From contig JANFOG010000006.1 in the NCBI GenBank assembly GCA_024336345.1, positions 992,001 to 1,056,000 on the forward strand: a stretch of 64,000 nt of DNA, in the 5' to 3' direction. The notes under the pieces were generated by a model. That model had not been told where the DNA came from, ran no database searches, and worked only from the letters and a program-made list of their open reading frames with translations. Every line of letters starts with the position of its first letter. Positions within the stretch are counted from its first letter, which is position 1. The stretch is from Mariannaea sp. PMI_226 (taxonomy: Eukaryota > Ascomycota > Sordariomycetes > Hypocreales > Nectriaceae). The position numbers and the translations under genes were made by a program. Below are positions 35,414 to 47,273 of the stretch, in pieces.

Positions 35414-37662
35414 TTAAGCGGGAGACTTGTTAGGGGGGGCAGAGCCGCCGTTCTGCCGAGCATCGCCACCGGTCACGGAGAGGCCACCAATACCGCTCGA
35501 GAGGAAAGCAAAGGGGTCGTTCTCGCCACCGCTGTTGGCGTTGCTGTTGTAGAAGTTGTTGGATGGGCCACCTGACGCAGGGCCGTTGCTGGCCGACTGG
35601 AAGGCAGCTTCAGCAGCCCTGCTGTCAAAGGGGCCAGCGGAGTGGGATCCAGGGCCCGATCCGAAACCACCATGAGTGTTCAGCGAGCTGGGGTAAGCTC
35701 CTGCACCTCCAGCCAATCCAGAGGGGAGATAGTGGCTAGGGGGGCCACCGAAATGCTGGTTGTAGCCACCAGATCCAAAGGAGCTGGCGGAAGAGAAGGC
35801 ACCGGGTCCGGGAGTTCCAGCCATGGAGCCCTGGCTCATACCGTACTGAGAAGAGTTGTCCATGGAAGATGGGTATCCAGAATCCGCAACGACTGCAGCT
35901 CCGGCACGGCTGGCACCACAGCGGAGACAGCAGACGTTCTTGGCAAAGTTATGGTATCCGCATACTTCATTGCCGCACTTCCAGTCACCAGCACGGAAAG
36001 GAACGACACCGCTGCCGCCCATACGACCCCCGTGGCCCATGGGGCCGTGGTGACCACCATGGGGAGGTGGCGGCATCATAGCAGGGGGGCCATAGCCACC
36101 ATATCCGTAGTTGTTGCCACCCATATCATTGACGGGACCAGCACCAACAGCTGGGAAAGAGCATCGGAAGCAGGCGGTTCGGCGTTGGAAGTTAGAAAAG
36201 CCGCAAGAGGGACAGGTCCAGTCACCGGGGCGGGGACGGTTCTTGCTGGGAGGGAAAGGTGTCAGAATATCCTGGGCACGATCGAGGACTCGGCTTGACG
36301 AAGGCGAGACCTCAATAGCCTTTTCGTTCAGTGCACGGCCATTCATGCAAAGGCTCTCGGCCGCCTATTGTCTAATATCAGCATCCATTATAGTTTAACA
36401 AGTCTTGCTGACAATTCAAACAAAAACTGCATCGAGCAAATTTGAAGAGAAAAAGTGATATCAATTGGAACAGCTGTATTATTACTCACCTCCTCGTGGG
36501 AAGAGAAAACGGCAAATCCAGTGCCAGTAGGTTTGTGTTGCTCAGGAGTACGCAGAGTCCAGAAAGCAATTGGACGCCCACCAAACTGGGTGAACCAACT
36601 CTCTAGCTCGGATTGGGTGGTATCGTGAGGCAATCCAGACATGTGAAGAACCTTGCTCCTTTCGGAAAGGAAGGCTCTCACATCGGCTCGAGCATCCATA
36701 GGTCGAGTCAAAACGTCAGGGTGCTCCAGGGGAGGCTGCGATTTGCGGATCAGGCCACGGAGAACACGGGCGAGGGTGATGGCCTCTTCCATTGCTCGGC
36801 GGGGAGAGGCAGGGGCGAGGGCCTGGAGGTGGAACGGCAAATTATGCTTAATAGGTGCGCTCGACTGGACAGGCTCAACCTCGAGGGCTGCGCAGATGTT
36901 GGAAAGCATGGATGGGCCAAAGGGAAGAGACTCGGGATGGTGCTGCTGCCATCGCTGATACTCGGTGCGAAGATCGAACGTGCGAGAGTGCTGCAGGTAA
37001 GGTGGTAGCACAACAGCCTTGTCGCGGGCCTCGCGGGGAAGCTGGACTCGGAGATCCCAGGCATCAAGAGTAACGAAGACGAAGTCGAGGTTCTTGGACG
37101 TCAAATACTCAGTAGCAAACGTGTCGAATCGGGTGATAGCATCTCTAAAGGTACCAGCGTTTCGGACATGCTCCCAGGTCAAGGTGGTCAAACTCGCTGC
37201 AGAAAATTGTTGTGTCAGCATGCGAATAATACGAGAGCCTTGGTTCCCAACAGCATTCATCTGGTGGTAGCGGGCGCAGTTGGGCTCAGCACACCACGGG
37301 AAACCGGATGGGACAGAAAATTCATTGGGTCCCTCGAAAACACAAATAAATACTTACTGCAAAGAGGAGTGATAGGGGTGTTGACAGGCTTGACCAGAAC
37401 GCTCTCGTGGGTGATCTAATAATGCAAAAAGGTGATGGGTGAGCAAGATTGAATTTGGATTTGATATATGGAGACCATGTTGGGCCTCGGAGTGAGATTT
37501 TTCGTTGGAACTCACCTCCTCAAGCGAGTTAGCATCAAGCAAGATCCATCCAAGCTCAATGACCTCGGCAGAGTCCTTTGTCACATAGACGCCGTGCTCG
37601 TCGCAGGTCGTTGCAACATGAATGACGACGTAGCGGTCGATGTTGAGCGGTTGCGAAGCCAT
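35414..37662 (-). CDS. nrp1: Nrp1/ARP-like RNA-binding protein: pseudo-exonuclease fold, RRM and two RanBP2 zinc fingers
   Basis: Exons 37662-37516, 37415-37358, 37196-36490 and 36364-35414 give 620 aa, with every junction in frame. Domain order: an N-terminal DEDDh 3'-5' exonuclease-like fold (about 10-200; VIELGWILLDA, FVTLDAWDLRVQLP), an RRM (SKVLHMSGLPHDTTQSELE, TGFAVFSSHEEAAESLCMNG), and two RanBP2 zinc fingers (GDWTCPSCGFSNFQRRTACFRC and GDWKCGNEVC..NFAKNVCCLRC). A Gly/Ser/Asn-rich tail follows. This matches the fungal asparagine-rich ARP/Nrp1 family, a stress-granule-associated protein in yeast. Motif Exo I, normally D-x-E, reads HVATTCDE with neither acidic residue in place, so nuclease activity is unlikely. 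The long introns 2 (161 nt) and 3 (125 nt) have clear GCTGA branch sites. Confidence 0.88.
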
Positions 37663-38540
37663 GGTTTGCGTTTGCGGGCTCGGTCGGATGAAGGCCGAGG
37701 GGGGAGGACGCAGGAGAACGGAGAAAGACGCAGACGCGGCTCAACGGGAACGTCGACGGAGAAGACGGCGAGGAGGATCGAGAGGTGTCGTATGAGACAA
37801 ACCCAGCTCGATGGGGCACGAAGGCGAGAAAGAAGCTAAGGAGAAGAAAAAAAAGGTCCAGCAACTGCCCGTGGCCCGGCAAAGTCGCGATGCGATGTGA
37901 AGATAGGTGAACGTGGTTTGAGTTAGGTTTGAGAGCGGGAGTCGGAAAGTACCTCTTAGCCCCAGTGGCCCAGTCAAAAGCTTCAGGAGACACGGGGACT
38001 AACAAGGCCCGGACGGTTGGCCGCACTGTGCCGAAAGTCAAGTCAACCAGGAGACGGTCTCGCCCACGCCTTGCGGTTTGCGGGCTTTCGGGGTTTTGGG
38101 GGGGCTTTGGGGACTTTGGGTACTCTGGGTCGTGCGGGGCGGTGCTGCTGTGCAATTGTGCTGAATTAGCCTGAGCTGCAGACTGCTGCGTCTTAGCCTA
38201 CGTTATAGACGAATAGGACGGTTTAGAACTGCTGTCCTGTCTCATTGTGTTTTACTTTGTGCTGAAATCACTGGCTGAATTGCGTCTGGCTGGGTTGAAA
38301 CGGCTGATTTTCCAATGGGGGGGGAGGGGGTCTGTCCATGTTTTTTTTTCTCAGGCTCCAAGCATCGACGCCCGGTTTGGTTCAGACAAGGTACGGTACA
38401 GTACAGCACAGTACTACTCCATAGATACACCAACTCCACGCCAATGTTGGTGGAGAATTTTGGTAGAGTGGGTGGGAAGGGGACACGTCCTGAGCAAGGG
38501 GTGGGGGAGGGAGGATGGATAACTACCTACTCTTGCTACT

Positions 38541-38562
38541 GTACCTAGGTAGGTAGGTAGTA
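38541..38562. repeat. AGGT tetranucleotide repeat
   Basis: Tandem AGGT units following a CCTAGG palindrome, complementary in type to the ACCT repeat at 282-307. Confidence 0.65.
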
Positions 38563-41500
38563 AATATGGTTGCTGGAGCTGCACACCAACCTACTATGGT
38601 AGGAAACGGGTTTCAAGAGACTAAGAGTTACAGTCTATCAAGTCAGTAAAGGACGGTTAGAAATAGTAAACCACGCCAGTAATCATCATCAGATACAGAA
38701 CCAGGAATGAAGCGAGAACCACAACACGAGTGACGAAAGCGGTTTCGCATCCTTGTGAGTCCTGCTTGTTGTGGAGGGGCTACTTCGTGCTGAGCGCTAC
38801 CTCACGCCGTTATGATGGGCTGGCGCTTCGAGTTGTGCCATCCGCCACCACTTGATCAGGAATAGAATTCCGGCATAGCGGGCGGTTACATACGCCCTAT
38901 TATCGTAATCGTATATATTTAGAGAGTAATACAAGGTCCTGTACAAAGCATCCTGCAGCAACATGCAGTATCCTCAACGAGGTGTAAAGAGGTAAGCAAT
39001 TGTAGGTAGGCATGTAGCTAGGTATGTAGGATGTAGGTCGGTAGGTCGGTAAGTCAGGTAGCCAATCTATCAAAGCAGCCTGCAGAAACTTCACTGAACC
39101 GCAGTCTGTGCTGTACTGTAAGCTGCCAATGTTGCTATACTGCACTGTATGAAGTACTACAACTAGACTGTAACAGTAGTTGAGCCGTCGTTCTCGCTCC
39201 TCTCAACAAGCGGGGAACCATCAAATCCACTGGCACACTGCCAAGGGTCCCTGGAAGGGGAGCTGTAGGATTCGTCAGGACGTCAGGGATGCAGTCCCCG
39301 ATATCCAGACGCACCCGCACCTACATACGTGCGTACTGTAGTTGGATTATGTACTGTACGGAAAGGTACCTTGCTCATTGTACCGCCTCTCCTGAGCTTT
39401 CAGTGCAATAGATGATGGACCCATCAGTATGGGTACCTACCGTCTGTATTCCTTTGGGGGAGGGAATGGAACAGTTGGGGGGTTTGGCTGATGTGTAACC
39501 AGCGGGAAACCCAGTAATTGAGCCTGTCTGCTTGACTGTCTACTTTCCTTGTCAATCTTGTATTACCGCGCTTTGCATTTGCATGCAAGAATGAGCCCGA
39601 GGCAAAATGGGTGCGTGATAGCTGAACAGACACTGTACTTGCACAATTGGATAGGTACTGTCAATAACCCACCCACTCCAAGTACGTCCATACAAGTGAT
39701 TCATTCTGGATGCTATGTGAGCCCTGCACACTGCGTCCTCCCAGCCAACCAGCCTCTCCGCAAGCTCAGGCTAGCGCCAGGGCTGCCCAGGAGAAAGACC
39801 TAAATTTGGTGCTGGCGTGCTTGGCATCTGTGGATTGAGGTCTTAGACGTACCAAGTTAGTTACCTACCAAAGGTATGTGTACTCGGGTACCTTCAAATC
39901 TTCGCCGTCTGCCATGCTTCTTAGCAACTTTGACCTGTTGCAATGTAACTTATTAATATACTGACTGCATATTGACCAGCACAGTATCTGTACAATCTTC
40001 AGAAACTCCGTTAGATGACAGGTGTCTCTTGCATCTCACTTAATAACCCTCCACCCAAATATGGATCCTCTTCATCCGCAATCGATGCATCAATCCCGCT
40101 CCGAATGTATGAGGCGAGTTTGACGACGACTCATACCAACGTTGCCTCCCCCCACTCCCGAGCTTCCGCTTACAAGCTTGTCTAGAGGCGAATGGTTCAA
40201 GCGCAAGGAGCGCAAGGAGCGTAAGGGTCGTCATCCATATCTATCTCAATCCCCAGGGGAATATCAACAAATCGACTTTTCCATGCCATGACACCTCGCA
40301 CAGCCACTTCCAGCGGCGGAGTACACTTGAAATGAGCCGCCAACTACCAGCAAGAAACGGGAATGCTTCCTCCGTGCGTTCACAACTCCTACAAGACATG
40401 TGCATTTGCATATGCACTCAACATTCCACATAAGGTGCGAACGCTACCACCCAGTCCGTCCGTATTCAATAAGGATGGTTTTTTATGTCGAGAGGTCACC
40501 GCCACCAAAGTGAGACTGGCCCAAATATCCGGCCCGATCTGTTGTTGTCTTCACTCAGTTACCGAGCTACCTATGTAGTACCTCACCGTTATACTCTTGG
40601 CTGTCAGATTACCAATCAGTAATCCACGTTACTTTGCACCGTATCTAAGCCATTCAAGAAAGTAGTATTCTCCATCCAACCTACCGAAGTAGACATACAG
40701 TACAAATTTCATTTCCTCGAATAAGAAGGGTAACTCCTCTAACGCCGGGTGAGGCATTGATTGTGTGCTTACCGTATACTCCGTATTCCGCAATGGACCC
40801 CTTAGTCAATCAATGATGAGACTCGCCAGGCTGCCTCCCAGGCATTTGAGGCAAGTTATTAGATAAATTAGGCAATGACACATACGCATAACTTTAACCT
40901 GCATGCCGGATTGCATCAGCGTACTATTTTACCCTGAATGGTATTGTCTGGGCAAAGAGGCGACAAGTAGACAGCCGTCTCGACCTGTCACATACTCCCA
41001 ATTCTGACAGTTACCAGACTTCCGTTGGCAAACTCAAGTTTATCACATCATGTTATTACACTTGGCCTTTATGGATCCTTGTTCGTAAGGCTTGTGAATT
41101 CTATATCGCCTACTCTTGATCATCAAGGTTGAAAGCGATCTAAGTGAAGCTCACCAGCCCAACACATCTACGAGGTCTCTGTGCAAACGTATCGAAATAC
41201 ACAAACGGTACAAAATTGTCGGGAGGCTACCTTTCAGGCGAATGTGCTCTGTCGCAGAAACTGGGCTTGTCCAGGTTGGGAGCGGCGTCATCTCGATCCG
41301 GCAACATCAGTCCACTATGTCGCCAGCTTCCCGATTCACAAGGACCCTTGAGCACCAAGTCTTGTCTTGTCTCATATACATTCAGTGCTTCATTGATATG
41401 ATCTCAGTCTTCTATTCTTTTAAATCATCGTCCGATAGATACCTCAAACCGTCCTCAGCCCATTCCTCATCCTCCGAAGCTAGCAAAAACACACAATCTG

Positions 41501-41965
41501 CACCATGGCCATGCGGATAAACGGTCGGGCGGACGGCAATCATATGATTAGACCCCTGTTCAACCGTTGACATACCAACCGAACAGCTTACAGAACAAGC
41601 TCGGGGGGTTATGTAGCTCAGGTCTGAAGATTATTCCAAACCCACCAGACAACCCTTAGCCCAACTTCAAGAGTAGATCCGCCAATGATGTTCCGTCTTA
41701 CGTGAGGGATTGAGCGTCTTTACTCTTCAAGCTCAGTGGCAAGGGCAACAAGTAGACTGATAGGAGCTGAAGAAAGCGAACGTTTTTGACGTTGCACGGA
41801 CAGCAGAAGGCAGGCTGTAACCATGACGGTGCAACAATTACGCAGCATTGGGAGCCTGGATAACTACCTAGTCGCTCAAACAGTTTAGCTTTGTAGACAC
41901 TTTGTGATACAAGGAAACGAAATTCTGCTGGTCGTCCTACTTTTATTCTCCTCGTCCCCTGAGGC

Positions 41966-41972
41966 TATAAAA
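41966..41972 (+). promoter_or_regulatory. Possible TATA box
   Basis: TATAAAA in the sequence GGCTATAAAACAT, about 95 bases upstream of ATG 42065. The spacing is plausible for a short leader. It is only meaningful if the small gene at 42065 is real. Confidence 0.3.
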
Positions 41973-42064
41973 CATATCGCCTAACTGTAGTAAATTGTAG
42001 GCGTTTCTCTCCCTTTTGCCGACACAAAAGTTGCGAAGAGAGAAAAGAGACGAAGCCTCATCAA

Positions 42065-42295
42065 ATGGCTCAAGACAACGACGACGAGGTACGCTACCCT
42101 GTTAGTCGAAAATCTTGGACTTTCCACAATTTTTTTTGTTAAAAGAAAAACAAGTAGGATTGGCTTCCTTTCATCTGTCCCTTCTTAGAACCATACAAAT
42201 TTGCCGTCAATATGAAAAATCGTTACCTTGTCCTCACCCAATATGCTAGTCTGCAGCCAATACCCAACCCAAGTCACACAGCGCAAGGTCCTTGA
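42065..42295 (+). CDS. Candidate small spliced gene, 53 aa (weak)
   Basis: ATG at 42065 in a good context (TCAAATGGC) opens MAQDNDDE. A GTACGC donor at 42089 and an AAGTAG acceptor ending at 42157 would form a 69-nt phase-0 intron. Exon 2 (42158-42295) then encodes 45 residues beginning DWLPFICPFLEPYKF and ends in TGA. A TATAAAA box lies upstream. No domain, signal peptide or relative is recognised, and a short frame like this can be chance. The combination of TATA box, start and splice sites is the only support. Confidence 0.22.
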
Positions 42296-43312
42296 AGCAT
42301 AGGTGCAACCCTTCAAGGAAGGCCTGGAAAGATAGCAGGTGATTATTACGAGTCCCATTTTTACTCATACAGTGGACATGATTCAGTTAAATACAGAAGT
42401 ATATATTATGTATTTATGCTTCAAGGACATGTCGCCTCATGGTGTGAATCAGTGTTTAGTCTGGTCCATACAAGCTGGGTCACAGGTTGGGAGCCTGCCA
42501 GGTTCTCGGCATGCCTGTACCAAAATGTAGCCCAGTTCTTGAAACGCTTTGCGTTTTTTAATTGTCGTCTATCTTTTTACCATTCATCCCGTTGAGGAAA
42601 CAACGGGCAAGGGTCGGAAGATCAAGATCAGAATCACTGTGTTGGGGTTTGCAGGGTGGTGGTTCGATGACGAACACCCGAATGCCTGGAACTGAGATGA
42701 CGCAGGCCACGGCTGCAGCTGGCTTCGTGCGTCCTTAAGATTTAGGTATGGTACTTGGTTGATTTTTGTTTTTTTAAAAAAAAAAAAACCATTTGTGACA
42801 TGCGTGCAGGGAGAAAGAGGTGTGGCACATCTACTGAGATCACCGAGAAGTAGTCTACTGCCATTATAAACGCTCATCAGCGACACCAAAGGCAACAGGC
42901 TTGTGTGGATGCGCCGACACGTGCTGTTTGACACATACTCTCATACGCAACTCTCATACGCAACTCACACACGTCAACCGAATTTTGACTACTAACCTAC
43001 AGCTCGACTCCTCAAATGGGTGTGATAACACATAGTAAGCCTGAAACAATGAATTCAGCCCGAAGCTCACGTGCATCCCATGAGTGCAGTACTCTGGAGA
43101 GGCCTGCCTGATTCCAGCCGGATTTGCTAGCCTACGTCATTGACTCTCACCACGTCACGACCCTTCCCCAGAAATGGCTACGTCAGGTTCCTCGCCATTC
43201 TGGGAATACTCAGCCCGTCACTCCGTGAACTTATAGATGCCAGTCTGTTCTGAGATAGCATAAGAATTTATTCTTCCTCTTACAACCAAACAACTTCTGT
43301 TTTATATACCTT

Positions 43313-43318
43313 GCCGAC
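43313..43318 (+). promoter_or_regulatory. Possible TATA element of pmp3
   Basis: TATATA about 195 bases upstream of the pmp3 start codon, in an otherwise pyrimidine-rich leader. Confidence 0.3.
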
Positions 43319-43509
43319 TCGTACTTCATACCTGCACACTTAACTACCTACCTAATCTTTCTCTGGTCAATATTGCATAGGTACCACCCCGCTCTTATAG
43401 CACCTCACTTCCGTCTGATCTGACTGATCACCAAGCAACACGCGTCTAAGCATACCACCTTTTTTTCCCTCAAGAATTATTGCATACTAGCCACGCATCA
43501 ATCGCCGCA

Positions 43510-43982
43510 ATGGGTGTCGTCTCAGCTATATTCCTCGTTCTCATCACCATTCTCTGTAAGTCATGTTCCCTACTGTCCGATCCAGCGGCGGGACCTTGGC
43601 TCGGCTCTTCCAATACCTTGACTAACCGATGATCTTCTAGTCCCTCCCTTTGGAGCTTGGGCAGTCTCGGGGTGCGGCATGGGTAAGTCCTTTTCACCCC
43701 CCCCTTCTTGTCTGAACGCAGTTCCATTATATGAGTATGGACATAAAAGGCTAAATGACTGACGGCATGTGTTTGGCAGACTTGTTTATCAACATTTGTC
43801 TGACGATCCTGGGCTATCTGCCAGGTCACATCCACGCTTTCTATCTGGAATACGTATACTATGATAGGCGCGAGCAGGCACGTGAGGGCCGCTTTGCCAC
43901 ACGCCCGGCCCCTGGAGTGTACTCGGATAATGTACAAACTGGTGGTCAGGGATATGGTACCATTACCCAGCCGACTGTGTAA
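43510..43982 (+). CDS. pmp3: Plasma membrane proteolipid Pmp3 (UPF0057 family)
   Basis: Pmp3-family proteolipids are small membrane proteins that influence plasma membrane potential and cation tolerance. Exons 43510-43555, 43641-43682 and 43780-43982 give 96 aa, all introns starting GTAAGT. The family core is clear: a first hydrophobic helix from residue 4, the FPPFGAWAVSGCGMD loop, a second helix (LFINICLTILGYLPGHIHAFY), and YVYYDRREQ. The Cys, Pro-Pro and GYLPGHIHAFY residues are the usual conserved ones. After the core there is a polar tail of about 35 residues, longer than in the roughly 55-residue yeast protein but common in filamentous ascomycetes. Genomes often carry several paralogues, so the symbol denotes the family. 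Confidence 0.93.
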
Positions 43983-45695
43983 AAAGGAATATACCCTTTC
44001 GCAAGAACCATGATGGTTTGTATTGCTGGAAATAGTCAAGGCAACGCGATGGGTTGGTATTTGAAGGTTTGAGGAAGTCGACACTCGGTTCCGTTAAAGT
44101 CAGTAGGGTATACCAATACCAATACCTTACTGCGTCATTATTGTGGTAATGATAAAGGGTGAGAGGCTCAGATGGGGAAGGTTGACGTTATCACGTGTCC
44201 TTAGACTCATGTATCTCTCGCACCCACCAGAGTATCAGTGTGCGGAGATGGGAATTTATAGGGACATTAGACAATTGGTCGATATCAACAAGGGTGATGT
44301 GTTCCACCCAAACAATGCTGAAGTTACGTAGGAGTTTCGAGCCGAGGTGCTTTGCTTTCCTCTAAGACTGCAACGCTGTGAGGATGAGAAGAATTAGCAG
44401 AATCAAGCGAGTAAATGATGAGCCAGTTCAACCCGGGTGCGACCCTGTAGGAATGAGTTGGCAATGGCACGACGGGGTGTCATCCAACGCATTGCTGCAA
44501 CGCCACGAGCACAAGGGAAAAAAAAAAACCGATGACAACAGGCGGACATATCGGAGCAGAAGAAACAGGAAGATGCTTGTAGAATGACGACGGGGGAGGG
44601 ACGTCAAAAGGAAGGAAAACACGAAAAAAAAATGTGGTTGACCACTCAGTCCAGGGCTCGGAAGTTGGAACAAGCGAGAGGCGGCTAACAAAACGTGGCT
44701 GTCAGATGGAGGCGAACATTCTTCGGTTGACAACGGCGTTGACCGGGGGGGAGCTGGCGCGGAGGAAAGAGGGGTGTGTGTCCCAGAGGAATGAACATGC
44801 AGGGAGGTGTTAGGAGTTACACAACCGTGATGAGACAAGGAAATCAAAGTCCAGCACATCGGCGACCAAGGTGAGGTGTGGCAAAGGTATGAATGGTTGT
44901 CAATGCGTGGGCTTGATTATGCGCTGAGGAGGTTGCTTTTCCAATGGCGCATGATGCTTACCTAGTGATGGACAAATCCAGGGATATCAATTTCTGTATG
45001 CTAATCATCTGGCGAGACACTGCAGGCTAAAACAAATATCCCGCGGAAAGGAACCAGTCTGCTCGTTATTTATCTCACGGTGGGTGTTAGATATGCAGTA
45101 TTAGTCGTCACATAATTCCTCAGTACTTGGTAACTAAGGTACGAGGCAACTCAAACTTGCGCAAGCAACCCTGAGCGAGAGAGGCAGTTGAAAGATGAGT
45201 TGTCAGTCCGATGCTTATGGGCCAATCGGGAGCAGGCATGGTCGGCGTTGGCTTTGGATTGAGTCGAAGGTCGGTTGAATAGATCCTGTAGGGAGGAAGA
45301 GGCCTCGGTCAAGTAACAGATGTAGATAGTTATCAGTACAGTAGCAGTTGACACTAGCAGAAGTGCGGGGGGATGTTGCGTTAAAAAAACACCAAAAAGA
45401 CGACTTATCAAGTACATACCTATCTACGTATCCAGTAAAGCTCAGGTTGCTTCGTACCAAGGTATTTCACAACCCTTGCTCTTGTGTCCTTCGGCAATGC
45501 GAAGCCGCAGGCATCCCAAATCAGTGATTTGAACCACATCACACCGAGACGGTAGCACAATGTACAGCTCGGAGTACCAATTGGGCGTTCCGTTTCCCCA
45601 TCGCCCTCCTTCACCGAAGCATGGCTGCGTGTGTTGTAGGGTAGCCAGTTGCTCAAAGTGGATTGGTGTGGCTGGGGGTGGTGTGGTGGAAGACA

Positions 45696-45733
45696 GATGG
45701 AGGTGGAGATGGAGGTGGAGGTGGGTGCATGGA
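45696..45733. repeat. GGAGAT/GGAGGT hexanucleotide repeat
   Basis: Imperfect tandem units of ATGGAGGTGG, read directly; non-coding. Confidence 0.6.
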
Positions 45734-46067
45734 AGGTCCAGGGGCCAATCATCAGGCAATGCGGGGTCCAGCGTCGATGGGGCATCACCCTCTCACTGAC
45801 AGCCACGACACTCATGCATCTCGCATATTTTCTTTTCGATTTTGATTGATTCAATTAGATATCATGATTATGGCAGGAATTGGTCTTGGTCCCGACCAGC
45901 AAGCTGATACGGCGTGGATTTCTCAAAGTGCACACGGACTGTGTAAAGCAGAGCAGATAGGTTGAAAGTGAGGAATATGGGACTGGCTTGTTCAGTCTCC
46001 CTCTTTCTCTCTGTCTCCCATCAATTGACATGGCAAGGGTCCCATCTCCCACGTCTCATGATTTCCC

Positions 46068-46092
46068 TTTTTTTTTCTTTTTTTTTTTTTTT
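46068..46092. repeat. Poly-T run
   Basis: A T tract broken by a single C. Confidence 0.7.
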
Positions 46093-46598
46093 GCTTCTTC
46101 ACCTGATTACGTGCCAGTCTATCTTCCCTGTGTCTCACCTGCGGCCGCCATTTGAGCGACCCCGGAAAAGAGTCTCCACCCTCGACGACACAACGGTCCA
46201 TTATCCTCCCCTTCGGCAACCTTTCCTTCCCCCCTGTCCATTCCCGCATTCCTCGCGCAAAAACAGGGCAAGCGTGCACAGTAATTTGGTACCTACTGTA
46301 ATTACCTTATATATTGCCTCCCCAGGCAGCCCGCAGAGGCGGGCAGGTAGGGTAGGTGCAGACAGAGAGCACTTGCTAGGCCTCGAGATACTTTGCCCTT
46401 TGCGGCCATTCATTCATTCTTCTTCCTGCCCTTTGAGATCGTGTACGGGTAAGGTACTTGAGAGCATCTACCTTGCTTCTCATCCCCATGGTACCTTCTC
46501 CGTTCTTACGGTCCCATGGTTAAGTTAGTTACTATCTTTGCTCCTTCCCACCGTTTTTTTGCATCCTGCATCTGGACGTCTCCACCCATCGCGTCGTG

Positions 46599-46621
46599 GC
46601 ATCGCATCGCATCGCATCGCA
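46599..46621. repeat. GCATC pentanucleotide repeat
   Basis: About four and a half perfect GCATC units, read directly, in the probable leader region of the 47274 gene. Confidence 0.75.
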
Positions 46622-46813
46622 GGCGAGACAACAAAGAAGCTTGACAACAAGATCTGCCGTAATTCACCTTTCCCGCCAGTACTCGACTCTCTTGTACTGC
46701 GTACACCACTTTATACACCACCACCTGCTTTGCCTCTTTCCCTCGTCCATACCGGCCAAACGACTTCGACCAGTTTGCTGGCCAGCATGCCCTGACTGGC
46801 TGGTCAGCCCTCA

Positions 46814-46836
46814 CTCTCCTCTCCTCTCCTCTCCTC
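46814..46836. repeat. CTCCT pentanucleotide repeat
   Basis: Tandem CTCCT units inside the long pyrimidine-rich leader upstream of the 47274 gene. Confidence 0.7.
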
Positions 46837-47273
46837 CCACTTCCTCTCATCTCTATCCCCTTCTCTCGACTACCTACCTAGTTATTCTATTCTATTCACT
46901 CCCCTCACACTCCTCACCCTCACCCTCGCCCTCACCTCACCCTCCCCTTTCCAGGGAGCTTCCGTTTTGCCTTTTCCTCCTTGTCCTCTCCCCTTGCTGC
47001 CAGCCACTCAGTCAACGACATCCTATCCTGTTGCATTTCCTGCTACAGCTCGGCCCCGTCTGTCAACCACAAACTACTACTGCCGCTACTGCCAGATCAT
47101 CGATACCGACGCACGCCCTTGGCCCTAAACGACCCCCTTGACGTGTAAACTGTCCCGCAGCTCGAGCTCAATGCTCCACTAACCTCTTCCTTCTCACTGT
47201 CTCTCATCTATCTCCTTCTGTGTCTATCTATATATATACTCGCTACACCGGGTCCGGCATCGACACTCTCACC

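Larger units (their letters stand above)
37663..43509. other. Gene-poor 5.8-kb block
   Basis: 37663 to about 38100 is the promoter and CT-rich leader of the nrp1-like gene (minus strand). Beyond that I see no conserved protein. The sequence is rich in GGTAGGTA/TACCTACC repeats, GTACGGTAC-like palindromes and poly-A/T. One weak small spliced gene is listed at 42065-42295. The end of the block (about 43250-43509) is the pmp3 promoter. Confidence 0.5.
43983..47273. other. Intergenic: pmp3 3' flank and long CT-rich leader of the next gene
   Basis: No conserved gene is recognised. From about 46520 to 47273 the plus strand is strongly pyrimidine-rich and probably forms the promoter and a long 5' leader of the 47274 gene. 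A 181-codon Ser/Pro/Leu-rich frame there (46596-47141) looks like an artefact of that composition. Confidence 0.5.

Noticed and set aside
41116..41520. 134-codon plus-strand frame
   Set aside because: No recognisable family, unusual composition, no promoter or splice support.
41600..41660. TAGCTCAGG motif resembling a tRNA D-arm
   Set aside because: No matching acceptor stem, anticodon arm or T-loop could be read around it.
43470..44084. 204-codon minus-strand frame across pmp3
   Set aside because: Antisense shadow of the pmp3 exons and introns, whose plus-strand protein is clearly conserved.
46596..47141. 181-codon frame in the leader of the 47274 gene
   Set aside because: Ser/Pro/Leu-rich translation of a CT-rich leader, no domain, no conserved motif.
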